A stretch of 64,000 nucleotides of DNA from Corynebacterium aurimucosum ATCC 700975 (GCF_000022905.1 NC_012590.1:1426001-1490000), one strand, 5' to 3'; counted from the first letter of the stretch, positions 45,561 to 58,086 are shown. Numbers and translations are program-made. The notes: a model not told the origin generated them from the letters alone.

Positions 45561-46195
45561 AGCTTCTTCAGATCCGGTCCAGGGCGCCGTTGCGCTAGAG
45601 ATTGCGGACGCAGCTCGAAGGGCGCATCAACCGAGCGCGCCGCGCGCCCCTCTTGCACGCAGGCATAAGCTGCGAGAAGTCCCGCCACCGCAATCGAGTT
45701 CACAATCTCCCCCGCGAGGATCCGCTCGACGGCCTCCTCGAGGGGCACCCAGGCGAAACTCATGTCTGCTTCTTCATCGCCTTCGGCTGCGAGCTTCTCC
45801 ACGGAGGACAGGCCTCGCGCTAAGAAGACGCGCACGGCTTCCTCACAAAAACCTGGGGAGGTCACCAAATCGGTCAACACTGCCCACTCCTCGGCGGCTA
45901 GCCCGGCCTCCTCCTGGAGCTCGCGTTGCGCGCCGCTGAGCTCATCTTCACCCTTGACGTCGAGTAATCCAGCCGGTAGCTCCCACAGGCGCTTGGCGAC
46001 GCTATGGCGGTACTGCTCCACCATGGCGACCCGGTTGCTCTCGTCCAAGGCCACAACGGCGACGGCGCCGAGGTGCTCTACAATCTCGCGTTGCGCTACG
46101 ACCTCCCCTGGCATGACAACGTCATCGCGACGAACGGCGATGATGGGGGCGTCGACAAGCAGCTCGCTACCTACCGTGCGAAACTCGTGTGACAT
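45557..46195 (-). CDS. NUDIX hydrolase, ADP-ribose pyrophosphatase type
   Basis: 212 residues. The Nudix box is [17 protein letters not shown] (about 88-104; REx2EEx-G pattern), within a fold having [24 protein letters not shown] upstream, which is typical of ADP-ribose / NDP-sugar pyrophosphatases. It hydrolyses ADP-ribose to AMP and ribose 5-phosphate. Coupled to xerD by a GTGA overlap. Confidence 0.92.
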   Translation of the reverse strand: MSHEFRTVGSELLVDAPIIAVRRDDVVMPGEVVAQREIVEHLGAVAVVALDESNRVAMVEQYRHSVAKRLWELPAGLLDVKGEDELSGAQRELQEEAGLAAEEWAVLTDLVTSPGFCEEAVRVFLARGLSSVEKLAAEGDEEADMSFAWVPLEEAVERILAGEIVNSIAVAGLLAAYACVQEGRAARSVDAPFELRPQSLAQRRPGPDLKKL

Positions 46196-47155
46196 CTAGA
46201 GGTCCTTCGGCAGCGCCGGCGCTGCGCCTTCAGCATTCGCCGCAGAACCGTAGACGCCCTTACCGCCATCCAGTTGTTCCTTCACCGCCAGGACGGTAGC
46301 CATCTGGGACACTGGGTGATCGATAGAATCCACAGTGCTGATTTCTGTCTTGGCGGCACGAAGCTTATCCAAGACTCCATCATCGCCGGCAGATTGCACG
46401 CGACCGGCATAGACCATAGCGGTGTCTACGGAATCAAAACCTTCGAGGAATTTGACGGTGTTATCGATAGCGTACTTCTTCGCAGCGCTGTTCTCATCAT
46501 CACCCGGGACCAAGCCGCCGCCCACGACAACGACTGCTTGGGCGGGCAGAATAGTCCCGTCTTTGTAGTCGATATAGCCGGCATCGCGCAGGGCACGCAG
46601 CAAGGTGGCCCGGTCCTCAACGCTGGCAAGAGGCTCGGTGGTCTTAGCATCCATCAGCAGGCCCGCGGCGAGAGCTTGGCCGGAATGAGTTCCGGCGTCG
46701 ACCTTCTTCTTGTCGAGCTTCGCACCGGCCGGCAAGGTAGAGGTCACGAGGGACAGGAGCTTGTCTGCCGAATCTTGGGCAAGGAATTTGTCGGTCAACT
46801 TGATGCTTCCGGCGTCGGTGGAATCCGCCGACCCCAGCAGATCCTTCACAGCCTTAACATCGGCATCATCAGCATCGGGCATGCTCAGCACCATGACTGG
46901 GCGCTGGAATAGGGATCCATCAACCACGAAACGACCGAGCTCTCCCATGACGGAATCCGCAGAGTCCAACTGAGCCTCTGCAATATTGTGGTCCAGCACC
47001 AGCTCGCTGTACTTTTCCCGCACCTCATCTGTGGATTCACCGCCGGGGCCAGGGGCGGAATCCATGTTGGGGGCGATCACCAGCGTGCCGAGTGCAATGC
47101 CTAGTGCTGCGCCGAAACCGAGCCCAGCAACGACGAAGGATTTAGGCGACACCAT
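46196..47155 (-). CDS. steB: SteB, cell-separation protein (MctB/Rv1698 family)
   Basis: 319 residues from ATG 47155, which overlaps the steA stop. One N-terminal membrane helix (about 8-30) and an extracytoplasmic domain with a coiled region (EVREKYSELVLDHNIAEAQLDS). Mycobacterial relatives are called copper transporter MctB. In corynebacteria the orthologue next to steA works in the RipC–FtsEX septal peptidoglycan cleavage pathway. Genomic position after steA supports that assignment; a channel role remains an alternative. Confidence 0.88.
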   Translation of the reverse strand: MVSPKSFVVAGLGFGAALGIALGTLVIAPNMDSAPGPGGESTDEVREKYSELVLDHNIAEAQLDSADSVMGELGRFVVDGSLFQRPVMVLSMPDADDADVKAVKDLLGSADSTDAGSIKLTDKFLAQDSADKLLSLVTSTLPAGAKLDKKKVDAGTHSGQALAAGLLMDAKTTEPLASVEDRATLLRALRDAGYIDYKDGTILPAQAVVVVGGGLVPGDDENSAAKKYAIDNTVKFLEGFDSVDTAMVYAGRVQSAGDDGVLDKLRAAKTEISTVDSIDHPVSQMATVLAVKEQLDGGKGVYGSAANAEGAAPALPKDL

Positions 47156-48339
47156 CACTTGAACCACCCCTGCACGCTCAATGCGAAGTTATTCCAGGTA
47201 TCGATCAAGTTCTGGAGGAAGGATTCATCGCCACCCAAGCCGACGATCAGAATAACCGCAGCGAGTGCCACGAGAATGCCGAGCAGCGCCCACAGCCACC
47301 CCATAGCGCCGGAATTCGGCGCAGTATAGAGGTCAATAACAGCGTCCGCATCCACCAGGCGCGTCCCTGCCTTCATGTGGCACAGCAAGGCCGCTGGCGT
47401 AGCATTCGACTCATTGGCGAAGATGTCATCGAGATCGAGGGCTCCCCCGACCTGCACGATCATCTGGGCCTCGTGGTAGTCCGCTAACAGTAGGGCAAGG
47501 TCGGTGGCTGAGTCCGTAGCTGCCGGGAAAGTCATCGCGCCTATCCCCAGGTCCTGAATACGCTCGAGCCCTTCAGCAGTCCCGTCTGGCTCAGCCGGAA
47601 GAATAACCTGGGCGCCGCTGCGCAAGGTTTCCGAGCTCACCTCGGAGGGATTTCCCACGATGAAGTGGGGCTGGTAACCCAGCTCTACCAACGTATCGGC
47701 TGCAGAATCCACGCCAATGATGATGGGTTCATACTCGCGGATGAAATTGCGCAGAAGCGTCAGCTTCTTACGGTGTTCCTCGGAGGGCGAGACCACGAGT
47801 ACTTTACGGCCAGCCATGTCGGAACCCGCATCGGGTACGCCCAGGCCGTCGATGAGCAGGGGCCCCTCGGAATGAATGAACTCGATGGAGTTGCCGAAAT
47901 ATGCCTCCATGTGATCGATGAGTTCCTGTTGGGCAGAAGCGAAATTCTTCTCCGCCCGGTCACGAGTAACTACCGTTCCGGAGGATAGCTGGGTATCACC
48001 AGAATAAATCGCTCCATCCTCAGTGAGTCGTGCCTTCTTTCCATCCTTGAAGTTGCTCACGAAGTCTTGACCGACGCCTTCAACGAGGGTGACGTCGGCG
48101 TCAAGCAACATATGCGGGCCATAGTTCGGGATAGAACCAGTGGAAAACTCGGCGACATTGATAACGGCGGCCGGCTTCATGTCCACGAGGGTCTGGGCCT
48201 CTTGGCGGGAAATATTGGCAGCGTTGATGACGGCGAAGTCACCAGCGCTAAACTTCTTCATGCCTTTGCCACCCGGGGTGCAATCACGCAGCGCGCCGTG
48301 CTCTCCAGGCAGATCGGTGTTACGGGAAAACAGACTCAT
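47155..48339 (-). CDS. steA: SteA, cytokinetic-ring protein
   Basis: 394 residues. A cytoplasmic N-terminal part with CTPGGKGMKKFSAGDFAVINA (location about 20-40) and a thiamin-pyrophosphokinase-like domain (GRKVLVVSPSEEHRKKLTLL; IIIGVDSAADTLVELGYQP; about 165-235), then a C-terminal membrane helix (about 345-368) and short tail. C. glutamicum SteA localises to the division ring and acts with SteB and RipC. The orthologous pair is Rv1697/Rv1698 in M. tuberculosis. Confidence 0.9.
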   Translation of the reverse strand: MSLFSRNTDLPGEHGALRDCTPGGKGMKKFSAGDFAVINAANISRQEAQTLVDMKPAAVINVAEFSTGSIPNYGPHMLLDADVTLVEGVGQDFVSNFKDGKKARLTEDGAIYSGDTQLSSGTVVTRDRAEKNFASAQQELIDHMEAYFGNSIEFIHSEGPLLIDGLGVPDAGSDMAGRKVLVVSPSEEHRKKLTLLRNFIREYEPIIIGVDSAADTLVELGYQPHFIVGNPSEVSSETLRSGAQVILPAEPDGTAEGLERIQDLGIGAMTFPAATDSATDLALLLADYHEAQMIVQVGGALDLDDIFANESNATPAALLCHMKAGTRLVDADAVIDLYTAPNSGAMGWLWALLGILVALAAVILIVGLGGDESFLQNLIDTWNNFALSVQGWFK

Positions 48340-48365
48340 GCCTGACAGTTTCCCCTGTTAAGGGC

Positions 48366-50042
48366 TCAATGTGTGGAAGGCGCGCGGAAAGTCTCAACTT
48401 CTGCTTGAGCTCTATCAAATAGCTCCTGAGCGTGCGCGCGACCGGTCTCGGTGTCATCGAGACCAGCCAGCATACGAGCGAGCTCCTCGACGCGCTCCTC
48501 GGGCGTCAGATCCGCCACGCCTGACGTGAACTTCTCCTTGGACACATGCAGGTGCGAATCTGCATAGGCAGCTACCTGGGGCAGGTGGGTAACGCAGATG
48601 ACCTGGTTGGTAGTCGAAAGCCGTGCTAGGCGACGCCCAATTTCCACCGCCGCGCGCCCTCCGACACCGGCATCCACCTCATCGAAGACCAGCGTGGTGC
48701 CGTCACCACTGGCCAGAACCACCTCCATAGCCAACATGACGCGGGAGAGCTCACCTCCCGAGGCCGCGGAAGCTAGCGGTTTGCCGTTGAGCTGGAACTC
48801 CACCTCATCCGCGCCAGTCTTAGAATATTTGGCCTTCTTCACGGCGGCCGTCAAGGTGGAGTTTGGCATGGCCAAGCCATGGATTTCTTCGGTGACCTGA
48901 GCCCCGAGCTTCTTCGCGGCCTTGGTTCGAGCGGCAGTGAGTGCCTCTGCCTTGGCCACCATCGTCTTTTCGGCCTCCATTACTTCCTTCTTCAAAGCCT
49001 CGAGGGCCTCGGTGGAGGTATCCAAGGTCGCAAGTTTCGCCTCAGCAGCGTCCCGCCAGGCCAGAACTCCATCAATGTCAGCAGCATACTTGCGCGTGAG
49101 GAGCTTGAGCTCTTGCTGGCGTTGCAAAGATTCCTCGAGGAGGTTGGGATCCGCAGGCAGATCGCTCAAATACGTGGTGAGCTCGGCAGCGATATCGGTC
49201 AGCTGCGTGGTGACTTCACTCAACCGCTCTCCTAGCCGGGTCAGCTCGGCATCGCTCGCCCCAGTCAATGCCGATTCAGCTGCACCGACAAGGTTGACGG
49301 CAGTGTCCTCATCACCAAAACCTTCACCGCCGTCCAAAGCACTCAGAGCAGTGGCTGCGCCTTCGCGCAAAGCATCGACGTCTTGCAAACGCTTAATCAG
49401 AGCTACGAGCTCAGCATCCTCACCGGGCTCCGGCTCGAGATCAGAAATCTCCTTAATGGCGAACTGCAAGCGGTCCACCTCTTGGGCCATCTCACGACGG
49501 GACTCCATCCGGTGCTGGTAGTCCTTGGCCAATGCGCGCCACTGCCTAAAAGCCTCGGTATACGCGCTACGGCTCTTCTCGATAGAAGGCTCGAAGCGAT
49601 CGATGGCGGCCAGCTGTTGATCAGCCGACAGCAAGCGCAGCTGGTCATTTTGCCCATGCACAGTGATGAGGTGGGAAGCGAATTCTCCCAATGTCGCCGC
49701 CGGCACCGACCGCCCGCCCAAATAGGCTCGTGAGCGCCCTGCCGCAGACACCGTGCGGGAGGCAATATACTCACCGTTCTCATCCGGCTCTCCGCCTGCG
49801 TCCTCGACCAACGCCGCCACAGCCGGTGAATCGGAGGAAAAATGACCTTCCACGGCCGCTTTCGAGGCCCCATCGCGCACGCGTGATGCATCAGCGCGAC
49901 AGCCAGCCAGCAGGCGCAAGCCAGTCACAACCATGGTCTTACCGGCGCCAGTTTCACCGGTAAGCACGGTAAGCCCCTGCGAGAGCTCCGCAGCGGAGCT
50001 TTCGATAACGCCGAGGTCCGAGATGCTGATATCAACGAGCAC
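48366..50042 (-). CDS. recN: DNA repair protein RecN
   Basis: 558 residues from GTG 50042, which has AGGAAGGA upstream; the frame is open to 50102 but has no such site. SMC-like ATPase: Walker A TGETGAGKTMVV (about 29-40), coiled-coil arms (about 150-350), ABC signature ASGGELSRVMLAME and Walker B TLVFDEVDAGVGG. It acts at double-strand breaks in recombinational repair. Confidence 0.95.
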   Translation of the reverse strand: MLVDISISDLGVIESSAAELSQGLTVLTGETGAGKTMVVTGLRLLAGCRADASRVRDGASKAAVEGHFSSDSPAVAALVEDAGGEPDENGEYIASRTVSAAGRSRAYLGGRSVPAATLGEFASHLITVHGQNDQLRLLSADQQLAAIDRFEPSIEKSRSAYTEAFRQWRALAKDYQHRMESRREMAQEVDRLQFAIKEISDLEPEPGEDAELVALIKRLQDVDALREGAATALSALDGGEGFGDEDTAVNLVGAAESALTGASDAELTRLGERLSEVTTQLTDIAAELTTYLSDLPADPNLLEESLQRQQELKLLTRKYAADIDGVLAWRDAAEAKLATLDTSTEALEALKKEVMEAEKTMVAKAEALTAARTKAAKKLGAQVTEEIHGLAMPNSTLTAAVKKAKYSKTGADEVEFQLNGKPLASAASGGELSRVMLAMEVVLASGDGTTLVFDEVDAGVGGRAAVEIGRRLARLSTTNQVICVTHLPQVAAYADSHLHVSKEKFTSGVADLTPEERVEELARMLAGLDDTETGRAHAQELFDRAQAEVETFRAPSTH

Positions 50043-50080
50043 AGTGCGGTATCTTCCTTCCTGAATACGCGCTAGAGCAG

Positions 50081-50992
50081 TTAGTGCCGGGGTCCGCGCC
50101 AACCTTCCACGGGGAGGCGGAGCTTGGATACGAGGCGGTCGGTGAAGGGCTGCTGGTCCAACCGAACCCAGCGCACGGGCCTTTCACCACGCACGACTTC
50201 CACGCGCGAACCCGGCGGCATAGAAATCTCACGGAAACCATCGAGGATTACCACGGCCGGAGTCGTAGCCGAGGCCGATTCCACCGCCACCTGCGAATCC
50301 GGAGAGACTACGAGTGGTTTAGTAAACAGTGCATGCGCATTGTTCGGAACCACCAGGATGGCATCGAGAGAGGGCCACAATACCGGCCCGCCAGCTGAGA
50401 AGGCATAGGCCGTGGAGCCCGTCGGAGTGGAGATAAGAACACCATCGCACCCAAAAGCTGAGACAGGACGTCCATCCACCTCGAGGATGGCATCAAGGAC
50501 CCCTGAGCGATTGAGGTTCTCAATCGAGGCCTCATTGAGCGCCCAGCTACGCTCCCGCAGCTTTCCTTCTGCATCAAACACTGCAACGTCAATGGTCAGG
50601 CGGTCTTCGACGTCATAGGACTGCTCGATGACGCGCACGAGCGCACGGTCTAGGGACTCCGCTTCCCACTCTGCGAGGAAGCCAACGTGCCCCAGATTGA
50701 TGCCTAGGACGGGGACGTCCACTGCACGTGCCATGTCGGCAGCGCGCAAGAACGTGCCATCACCACCGAGCACGAGGACTAGCTCACAGCCTTCAGCTGC
50801 CGCCGGCGTATGCCTCACGTGCTGCAGCCCAGGGAGAACGGTGTCCGCTCCGCAGACGCGTACCTTGATGCCAGCCTCCTGCAGCAGCTCTGCTGCACGG
50901 TGCGTGGCAGCGAGGTTATCCTCGCGGCTAGCGTGCGGGACAAGAAGAATTTCGCGGCGAGTGGTGCCCTCCGCGGCGCTAGTCCTGCTCAC
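50081..50992 (-). CDS. nadK: NAD kinase
   Basis: 303 residues. The NAD kinase signature is LVLGGDGTFLRAADMAR (about 73-89, GGDG motif), then NLGHVGFLAEWEAE, and the conserved STPTGSTAYAFSAGGPVLWP. It makes NADP from NAD with ATP or polyphosphate. It overlaps tlyA by 4 bp, as in other actinobacteria. Confidence 0.96.
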   Translation of the reverse strand: MSRTSAAEGTTRREILLVPHASREDNLAATHRAAELLQEAGIKVRVCGADTVLPGLQHVRHTPAAAEGCELVLVLGGDGTFLRAADMARAVDVPVLGINLGHVGFLAEWEAESLDRALVRVIEQSYDVEDRLTIDVAVFDAEGKLRERSWALNEASIENLNRSGVLDAILEVDGRPVSAFGCDGVLISTPTGSTAYAFSAGGPVLWPSLDAILVVPNNAHALFTKPLVVSPDSQVAVESASATTPAVVILDGFREISMPPGSRVEVVRGERPVRWVRLDQQPFTDRLVSKLRLPVEGWRGPRH

Positions 50993-51798
50993 TGGGGTCC
51001 TTCCTTGATTGCCGTGTCGATCAGTACATCCAGCTTATCTTCTGGGGTGGACAAGCCATCCTTGACCAACCACAGGAAGTATTCGACATTGCCGCTTGGT
51101 CCGGGTAGCGGGGATGCCGCCACGCCTTTGACGCTCAATCCGAGCTCTTGGGCGAAGACAGCCACGTCCTTGGTCACTTCCGCGCGAAGCTCAGGCGAAC
51201 GCACCACTCCGCCGGCCCCTATCCGGTCCTTTCCTACTTCAAACTGCGGCTTGACCATGGGTAATAACCATGCGCCATCAGCCATGCATTCTACGATTGC
51301 CGGAAGTACCAGTTTTAGGGAGATAAACGAAAGATCACCCACCATAGCGTCGCAAGGCCCATTCGTCTGTTCAAGAGTCAGGTTGCGAATGTTGGTGCGG
51401 TCCAGCACAGTAACGCGCTCATTGTTTTGCAAGCGCCACAATAGCTGTCCATAGCCCACGTCAACTGAAAGCACTTCTGCGGCACCGCGGCGCAAACAGA
51501 CATCAGTAAAACCGCCGGTGGACGCGCCCGCGTCCAAGACACGCTTGCCTTTGAGGTCAACGTCGAAAGCCGCAAGCGCACCGAGGAGCTTGTGCGCGCC
51601 TCGCGACGCCCAATCATCACCCTCGCTGGCTTCGACCTTAATAGACACCTCTGGCTCGACCACAGTCGCGGGTTTCGTAGCCTTGAAGCCCCCCACCGTC
51701 ACCCGACCAGCCTTAATCATCTCAACGGCTTGTTCTCGTGAGCGCGCAATCTTGCGGCGTACCAACTCTGCGTCGAGACGGCGACGTTGCGGTGGCAT
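50989..51798 (-). CDS. tlyA: rRNA 2'-O-methyltransferase TlyA
   Basis: 269 residues. The N-terminal S4 RNA-binding domain (RRLDAELVRRKIARSREQAV) is followed by an FtsJ-like domain with the SAM motif VLDAGASTGGFTDVCLRRGA (about 89-108) and the acid CDAMVGDLSFISLKLVLP. It methylates C1409 of 16S and C1920 of 23S rRNA in mycobacteria, where loss gives capreomycin resistance. Start ATG 51798. Confidence 0.94.
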   Translation of the reverse strand: MPPQRRRLDAELVRRKIARSREQAVEMIKAGRVTVGGFKATKPATVVEPEVSIKVEASEGDDWASRGAHKLLGALAAFDVDLKGKRVLDAGASTGGFTDVCLRRGAAEVLSVDVGYGQLLWRLQNNERVTVLDRTNIRNLTLEQTNGPCDAMVGDLSFISLKLVLPAIVECMADGAWLLPMVKPQFEVGKDRIGAGGVVRSPELRAEVTKDVAVFAQELGLSVKGVAASPLPGPSGNVEYFLWLVKDGLSTPEDKLDVLIDTAIKEGPQ

Positions 51799-51838
51799 GA
51801 TTAGGTCCTCTTTCCCCTAGAATCCTCGGTGATTCGCA

Positions 51839-52000
51839 CTAATTATCTTGGAGCGCATCGCGCAAAACGGTATGAGCGCGGTCCAGCTGAGCTAGCTCTT
51901 CCTCAAGAGTCTCTGCGGGCTCGGTGAGAATCTCGGTGATGGACGCATCGAGGGTCTCTGGGGCCAACACTGCGCGCGGGTCATGGGGTTTTACCGCCAT
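51839..52000 (-). CDS. Small conserved-context ORF (53 aa) between tlyA and the HAD gene
   Basis: From ATG 52000 to TAG at 51839-51841. The protein begins MAVKPHDPRAVLAPETLDAS and continues as an acidic helix with EELAQLDRAHTVLRDALQDN at its end. It overlaps the preceding HAD gene by 10 bp and precedes tlyA, so it lies in a tight operon without any strand change. It has a heptad-like Leu pattern. I do not recognise a family; the location in the housekeeping operon favours a real gene. Confidence 0.65.
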   Translation of the reverse strand: MAVKPHDPRAVLAPETLDASITEILTEPAETLEEELAQLDRAHTVLRDALQDN

Positions 52001-52974
52001 GTGGACACTACCCTCTCCGCGGCTTCGCTCCGCGGCTGAATATAGCGCGGAGGCTCAGCGCCTGCCCAGGCTACCTCCAAAACGGTACGCAGTGCCTCGA
52101 CCGACGTAGATTTCTCGTTCCCACCTTGCAGAACGATGTCATAGCCATCAAAACGCGCCCTAAACCCACCCTGGGCGCCCGGACGCGCTTGCGCTTCCGA
52201 CAAGGAAAGCTCGTGGAATCCGGCACCAATGAAATTCGGACGCTCCTCCGGCGTTGCTTCAATGAGCGCCAGCTCACGGGATACGCCTGTCAGCACGTGG
52301 AAAGTATCCATGGCCGCATTGTTGCCGCCGACGATATCGGTGTCTAGGCGGTCCCCAACAGCGAGGGGCTTCGACGAGTTCACCAGCTTAGCTGCCTGGG
52401 TAAACATGGCAGGCTCCGGCTTGCCTGCCGACACTGGCTCGACGCCTGTTGTGGAAACAATAGCTGCGACGAGCGAACCGTTACCTACAGCCATTCCGCG
52501 CTCCGTTGGCAGCGACGTATCCAGGTTCGAGGCATAGTATTTGGCACCTTGGTTGATGGCAAGCGCGCCTTCAGAGAGCTGCTCCCACCCCACAGACTTA
52601 TCCATGCCCTGCAGCACGGCAGCAGGCCGATCATCGGCGCTATCGACGACGATGAAACCTGCGTCCCGCGCGAGCGCGCGGAAGGATTCTGCGCCAATAA
52701 CAAGGACCTTCGCGCCTGCGGGCAGATCTTCGCGCGCGATCTTTATTACAGCTTGCGCTGAGGTGACAACGCGATGGGCATCGGCGTCCAGTCCAATCTC
52801 ACCGAGCATGTCTGCCACGGTCTGGGGGCTACGCGACGCATTGTTTGTCACATACACCGCGGGGATGCCACAGGAGTTAATCACGTCAACGACGCATTGA
52901 AGGGCCTGCCCACCCTCCCACACGGTTCCGTCAAGGTCTAACAGCAACGAATCGTGAGTTTTGAGAATACTCAT
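51991..52974 (-). CDS. HAD-IIA family sugar-phosphate phosphatase (NagD-like)
   Basis: 327 residues from ATG 52974, whose ATG shares bases with the upstream gene's stop (TAATG). HAD motif I is LLLDLDGTVWEGG (about 11-23, catalytic Asp pair), motif II is in VYVTNNASRSP, and motif III/IV is in KPEPAMFTQ and VGDRLDTDIVGGNNAAMDT. It dephosphorylates a small phosphometabolite; p-nitrophenyl phosphatase / phosphoglycolate-like members are known. Substrate not determined. Confidence 0.9.
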   Translation of the reverse strand: MSILKTHDSLLLDLDGTVWEGGQALQCVVDVINSCGIPAVYVTNNASRSPQTVADMLGEIGLDADAHRVVTSAQAVIKIAREDLPAGAKVLVIGAESFRALARDAGFIVVDSADDRPAAVLQGMDKSVGWEQLSEGALAINQGAKYYASNLDTSLPTERGMAVGNGSLVAAIVSTTGVEPVSAGKPEPAMFTQAAKLVNSSKPLAVGDRLDTDIVGGNNAAMDTFHVLTGVSRELALIEATPEERPNFIGAGFHELSLSEAQARPGAQGGFRARFDGYDIVLQGGNEKSTSVEALRTVLEVAWAGAEPPRYIQPRSEAAERVVSTWR

Positions 52975-53924
52975 TATTTGCACTCGGCCAGACGCTCCGC
53001 GGCGTCGGTCCAGTCTCCTTCGTCAATCTCGATAGCATGCTGGAACCATTCCCGTGCCTCATCCTTACGGCCAGCCTCCAGCAACGCATTCGCATAGGCA
53101 TAAGCAAGACGGCACGCGGAGACACCCTTGGCGTCCTTCGTGGGCTGCGCACGCTGAACCGTGACCACAGCGGAGTCTGCCTGGCCCATGTCCAGCCGAG
53201 CGCCCGCAGCGACAATGGCCAATTCGATGATGTCCTCCGGAGCGAGCTCCTTAGCGTCCTCGCTACGCCACAGCTCGACAGCCTTTTCTGGGCAGCCAAG
53301 ACCACGCTCACAGTCAGCCATCACCGCCATCAAACCTGGTCCACCGGAAATGCGGCGCGCAGCGCGCAGCTCTGCGAGAGCTTCCTTCCACTCACCTGCG
53401 CGATACGCGGCGATACCGTTCATCTCTCGGGCAACCGAGACACGACCGGCACGATCCTTGGCTGCTCGGGCATGGCGAAGCGACAGCTGTGGATCGTCAT
53501 CAAGCCAGGTTGCCGCCATGATGAGGTGCTTAGCCACAGCTTCGGAGTTCTCCTTCGATAGCGAGGAGAGGTCCTGCAGAACCGAGGGATCGAGATCAGT
53601 GATATCGATATCAGAAGGCAGATCCGGGTCCGTCATGCGGCGATTGATCCGCTCCTCACGGTAGCCCGAACGTTGCGGATGTGAGGCCTTGTTCTTATCA
53701 CAACCGTGGCTCTTAGAATCATTGCGACGATTATCGCGGCGGGGGTTGGCACCATCGCGGCCGCCTCGGCGCTCATCACGGCGATCACCGCGACGCTCTT
53801 GACGACGCCCCGATGCGCCGCCACGCTTTTCAAACTTGCGACCCCCAGAGCGGTTGTGCCCACGGTTGCCTTCCGAGGAACCTTCGCGGTCACGGCTGTG
53901 GTCGCGGGAGATGGATTCAGACAT
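52974..53924 (-). CDS. TPR-like protein with Arg/Gly-rich N-terminus
   Basis: 316 residues from ATG 53924. Residues 1-70 are a low-complexity Arg/Gly/Asp/Ser region (RGGRDGANPRRDNRRN), and the C-terminal 220 form helical TPR-like repeats (AAYRAGEWKEALAELRAARR; AYANALLEAGRKDEAREWFQ). The RGG-like part suggests RNA binding. It is the first gene of the HAD–small ORF–tlyA–nadK–recN operon. Function unknown. Confidence 0.82.
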   Translation of the reverse strand: MSESISRDHSRDREGSSEGNRGHNRSGGRKFEKRGGASGRRQERRGDRRDERRGGRDGANPRRDNRRNDSKSHGCDKNKASHPQRSGYREERINRRMTDPDLPSDIDITDLDPSVLQDLSSLSKENSEAVAKHLIMAATWLDDDPQLSLRHARAAKDRAGRVSVAREMNGIAAYRAGEWKEALAELRAARRISGGPGLMAVMADCERGLGCPEKAVELWRSEDAKELAPEDIIELAIVAAGARLDMGQADSAVVTVQRAQPTKDAKGVSACRLAYAYANALLEAGRKDEAREWFQHAIEIDEGDWTDAAERLAECK

Positions 53925-54054
53925 TAAAGCTATGCACTTTCTGCGGTAGACGCGTCCGTATGTACCGAACCAGTCTACAGGCCAGCGACGCAAAACCGGC
54001 AATACACTGGCTGGTAGGTGAAACGGCCCACGGCCAACGGTTACCGACTAAGAC

Positions 54055-54801
54055 TCAGGAGAAATCAAGAAAGAACTGCAACTCTTCCAGTGGCCAACTA
54101 TGTCTCACACGGTCCAAGCCAACAGCCACCTGGGAAGCGGAAAGTCCATGTTCCACGCTACCGTGCTCCAGTGGCTTGCCGCGGACGACGGACCAGAATG
54201 TCCAACCATTATTATGAATCGCGTCAAGGCGCAGACCCTGCCGATCCCGCGCCATGGTCGCGCCTTCCTTAATCATTCGGTCCGGGCTCAGACCTTCCAC
54301 CAACACCTCGAGCATCCGGGATTCACCGTTCAGCGCCACAACGAGAGCTTTGGCGACATAAAAATGGCCCTTCTTTCCAGTCTTCCGGCCCTGCTTGTCA
54401 CAGAAAAAGCTGCCGAAAAGGACTGGGTAAAAGTCGATCCAACCATTCTTCCAAGCCTTATTAATCCTAAAGGCCAACAGAATGTGACGGGCTACCAGGA
54501 AAAAGAAGTAAAGCAACAAACCGGCAAGAAGAAGCGCCAATAATCCTGGAACCTGGAAGCTGTTCAAGAGCAAACCAAAGGAAAAGATAAAACCTGCTAT
54601 CACAACCATCGCCCCGAAAAAGACCAGCCCATCGCGAATAGCACGCATCTGAGGCACTCCATCCTCGGACTCGAAGACGGGACAAAGATTATAGGGAGAC
54701 GGATTATCGTTCTTTCGGCTATAGGGCACAGCCTTCAAATCGCTGAGAAAGACAGAGTTATAAGAATGCCTAAAAAGATTCGGCGATTGTGGAAACCTCA
54801 T
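54055..54801 (-). CDS. Two-helix membrane protein, unrecognised
   Basis: 248 residues from ATG 54801 with GGAG six bases upstream; a second start at 54648 also has a GGAG site. Two adjacent hydrophobic helices (about 58-78 and 84-106), then a cytoplasmic-looking alpha/beta part (WIDFYPVLFGSFFCDKQGRKTGKKGHFY). Its base composition is AT-richer than neighbouring genes. I know no family for it. It lies between the housekeeping operon and the rRNA locus and may be a lineage-specific gene. Confidence 0.65.
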   Translation of the reverse strand: MRFPQSPNLFRHSYNSVFLSDLKAVPYSRKNDNPSPYNLCPVFESEDGVPQMRAIRDGLVFFGAMVVIAGFIFSFGLLLNSFQVPGLLALLLAGLLLYFFFLVARHILLAFRINKAWKNGWIDFYPVLFGSFFCDKQGRKTGKKGHFYVAKALVVALNGESRMLEVLVEGLSPDRMIKEGATMARDRQGLRLDAIHNNGWTFWSVVRGKPLEHGSVEHGLSASQVAVGLDRVRHSWPLEELQFFLDFS

Positions 54802-54880
54802 CGCTTTCTCCTCAGCGATCCCTCAGAACGACGTGTAAATACAGACATCATTCTAGTTCGTGAGCGTGAAAAGCTCCGCT

Positions 54881-54990
54881 AGCCAAAAGTGCAGTCCTGG
54901 AGGTGCATTCATGCAGGTCGCTGTTTCTGGGCCGTGGGTGCTTGACGATGCCCACGCTGCAGGTCTGTGTTTTCGGATCTGTACTTTTAC
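54881..54990. repeat. 110-bp dispersed palindromic repeat, copy B
   Basis: The sequence aligns along its whole length with 1331-1440: shared blocks are gccaaaagtgcag, cctgga-gtgca, gcttgacga-gccca and ggtctg/gatctgtac. Its outer arms are degraded (not a perfect palindrome), while the inner hairpin is retained with a G-T wobble in place of a G-C pair. It lies between a membrane protein gene and the rrn terminator. Confidence 0.65.
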
Positions 54991-55026
54991 TGCGGTACTA
55001 GGCTTGGTGTGCGGATTATGTTGGGG

Positions 55027-55076
55027 TGAAAACGCTGTGAAGGCCCTAGACGTGGTGTGTTGTCTAGGGCCTTCAC
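55027..55076 (-). terminator. rRNA operon terminator
   Basis: gtgaaggccctagac (55037-55051) and its perfect complement at 55062-55076 form a 15-bp stem with a 10-nt loop; on the minus strand it is followed by TTTTC. It lies after the 5S gene. Confidence 0.9.
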
Positions 55077-55108
55077 GGTTTGTTATTGAGTTGTTTGTTG
55101 TTGTTTGG

Positions 55109-55227
55109 TGTCGGCGGTTTCTTACTCTCCCACAACCTCCCGGTTGCAGTACCATCAGCGTTAGCAGGCTTAGCTTCCGGGTTCGGAATGGGTCCGGGCG
55201 TTTCCCTGCTGCTATAGGCCACCGACA
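55109..55227 (-). rRNA. rrf: 5S rRNA
   Basis: On the minus strand, tgtcggtggcc... to ...ccgccgaca (about 119 nt) contains the conserved CCCGGACCCATTCCGAACCC and GGAAGCTAAGCC elements and a closing helix between the ends. It is intact. Confidence 0.93.
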
Positions 55228-55344
55228 AACACACGGGGCAAATCTGGTTTGCTGGTGTTGTGTCAGATACTGTGTAGTGGACGCAAGCGACAGTGTGATA
55301 GTTGTTTGTCATGTTTTGTTGTCAACACACCCTAGATGGGTGTG

Positions 55345-58086
<2,742 letters not shown>

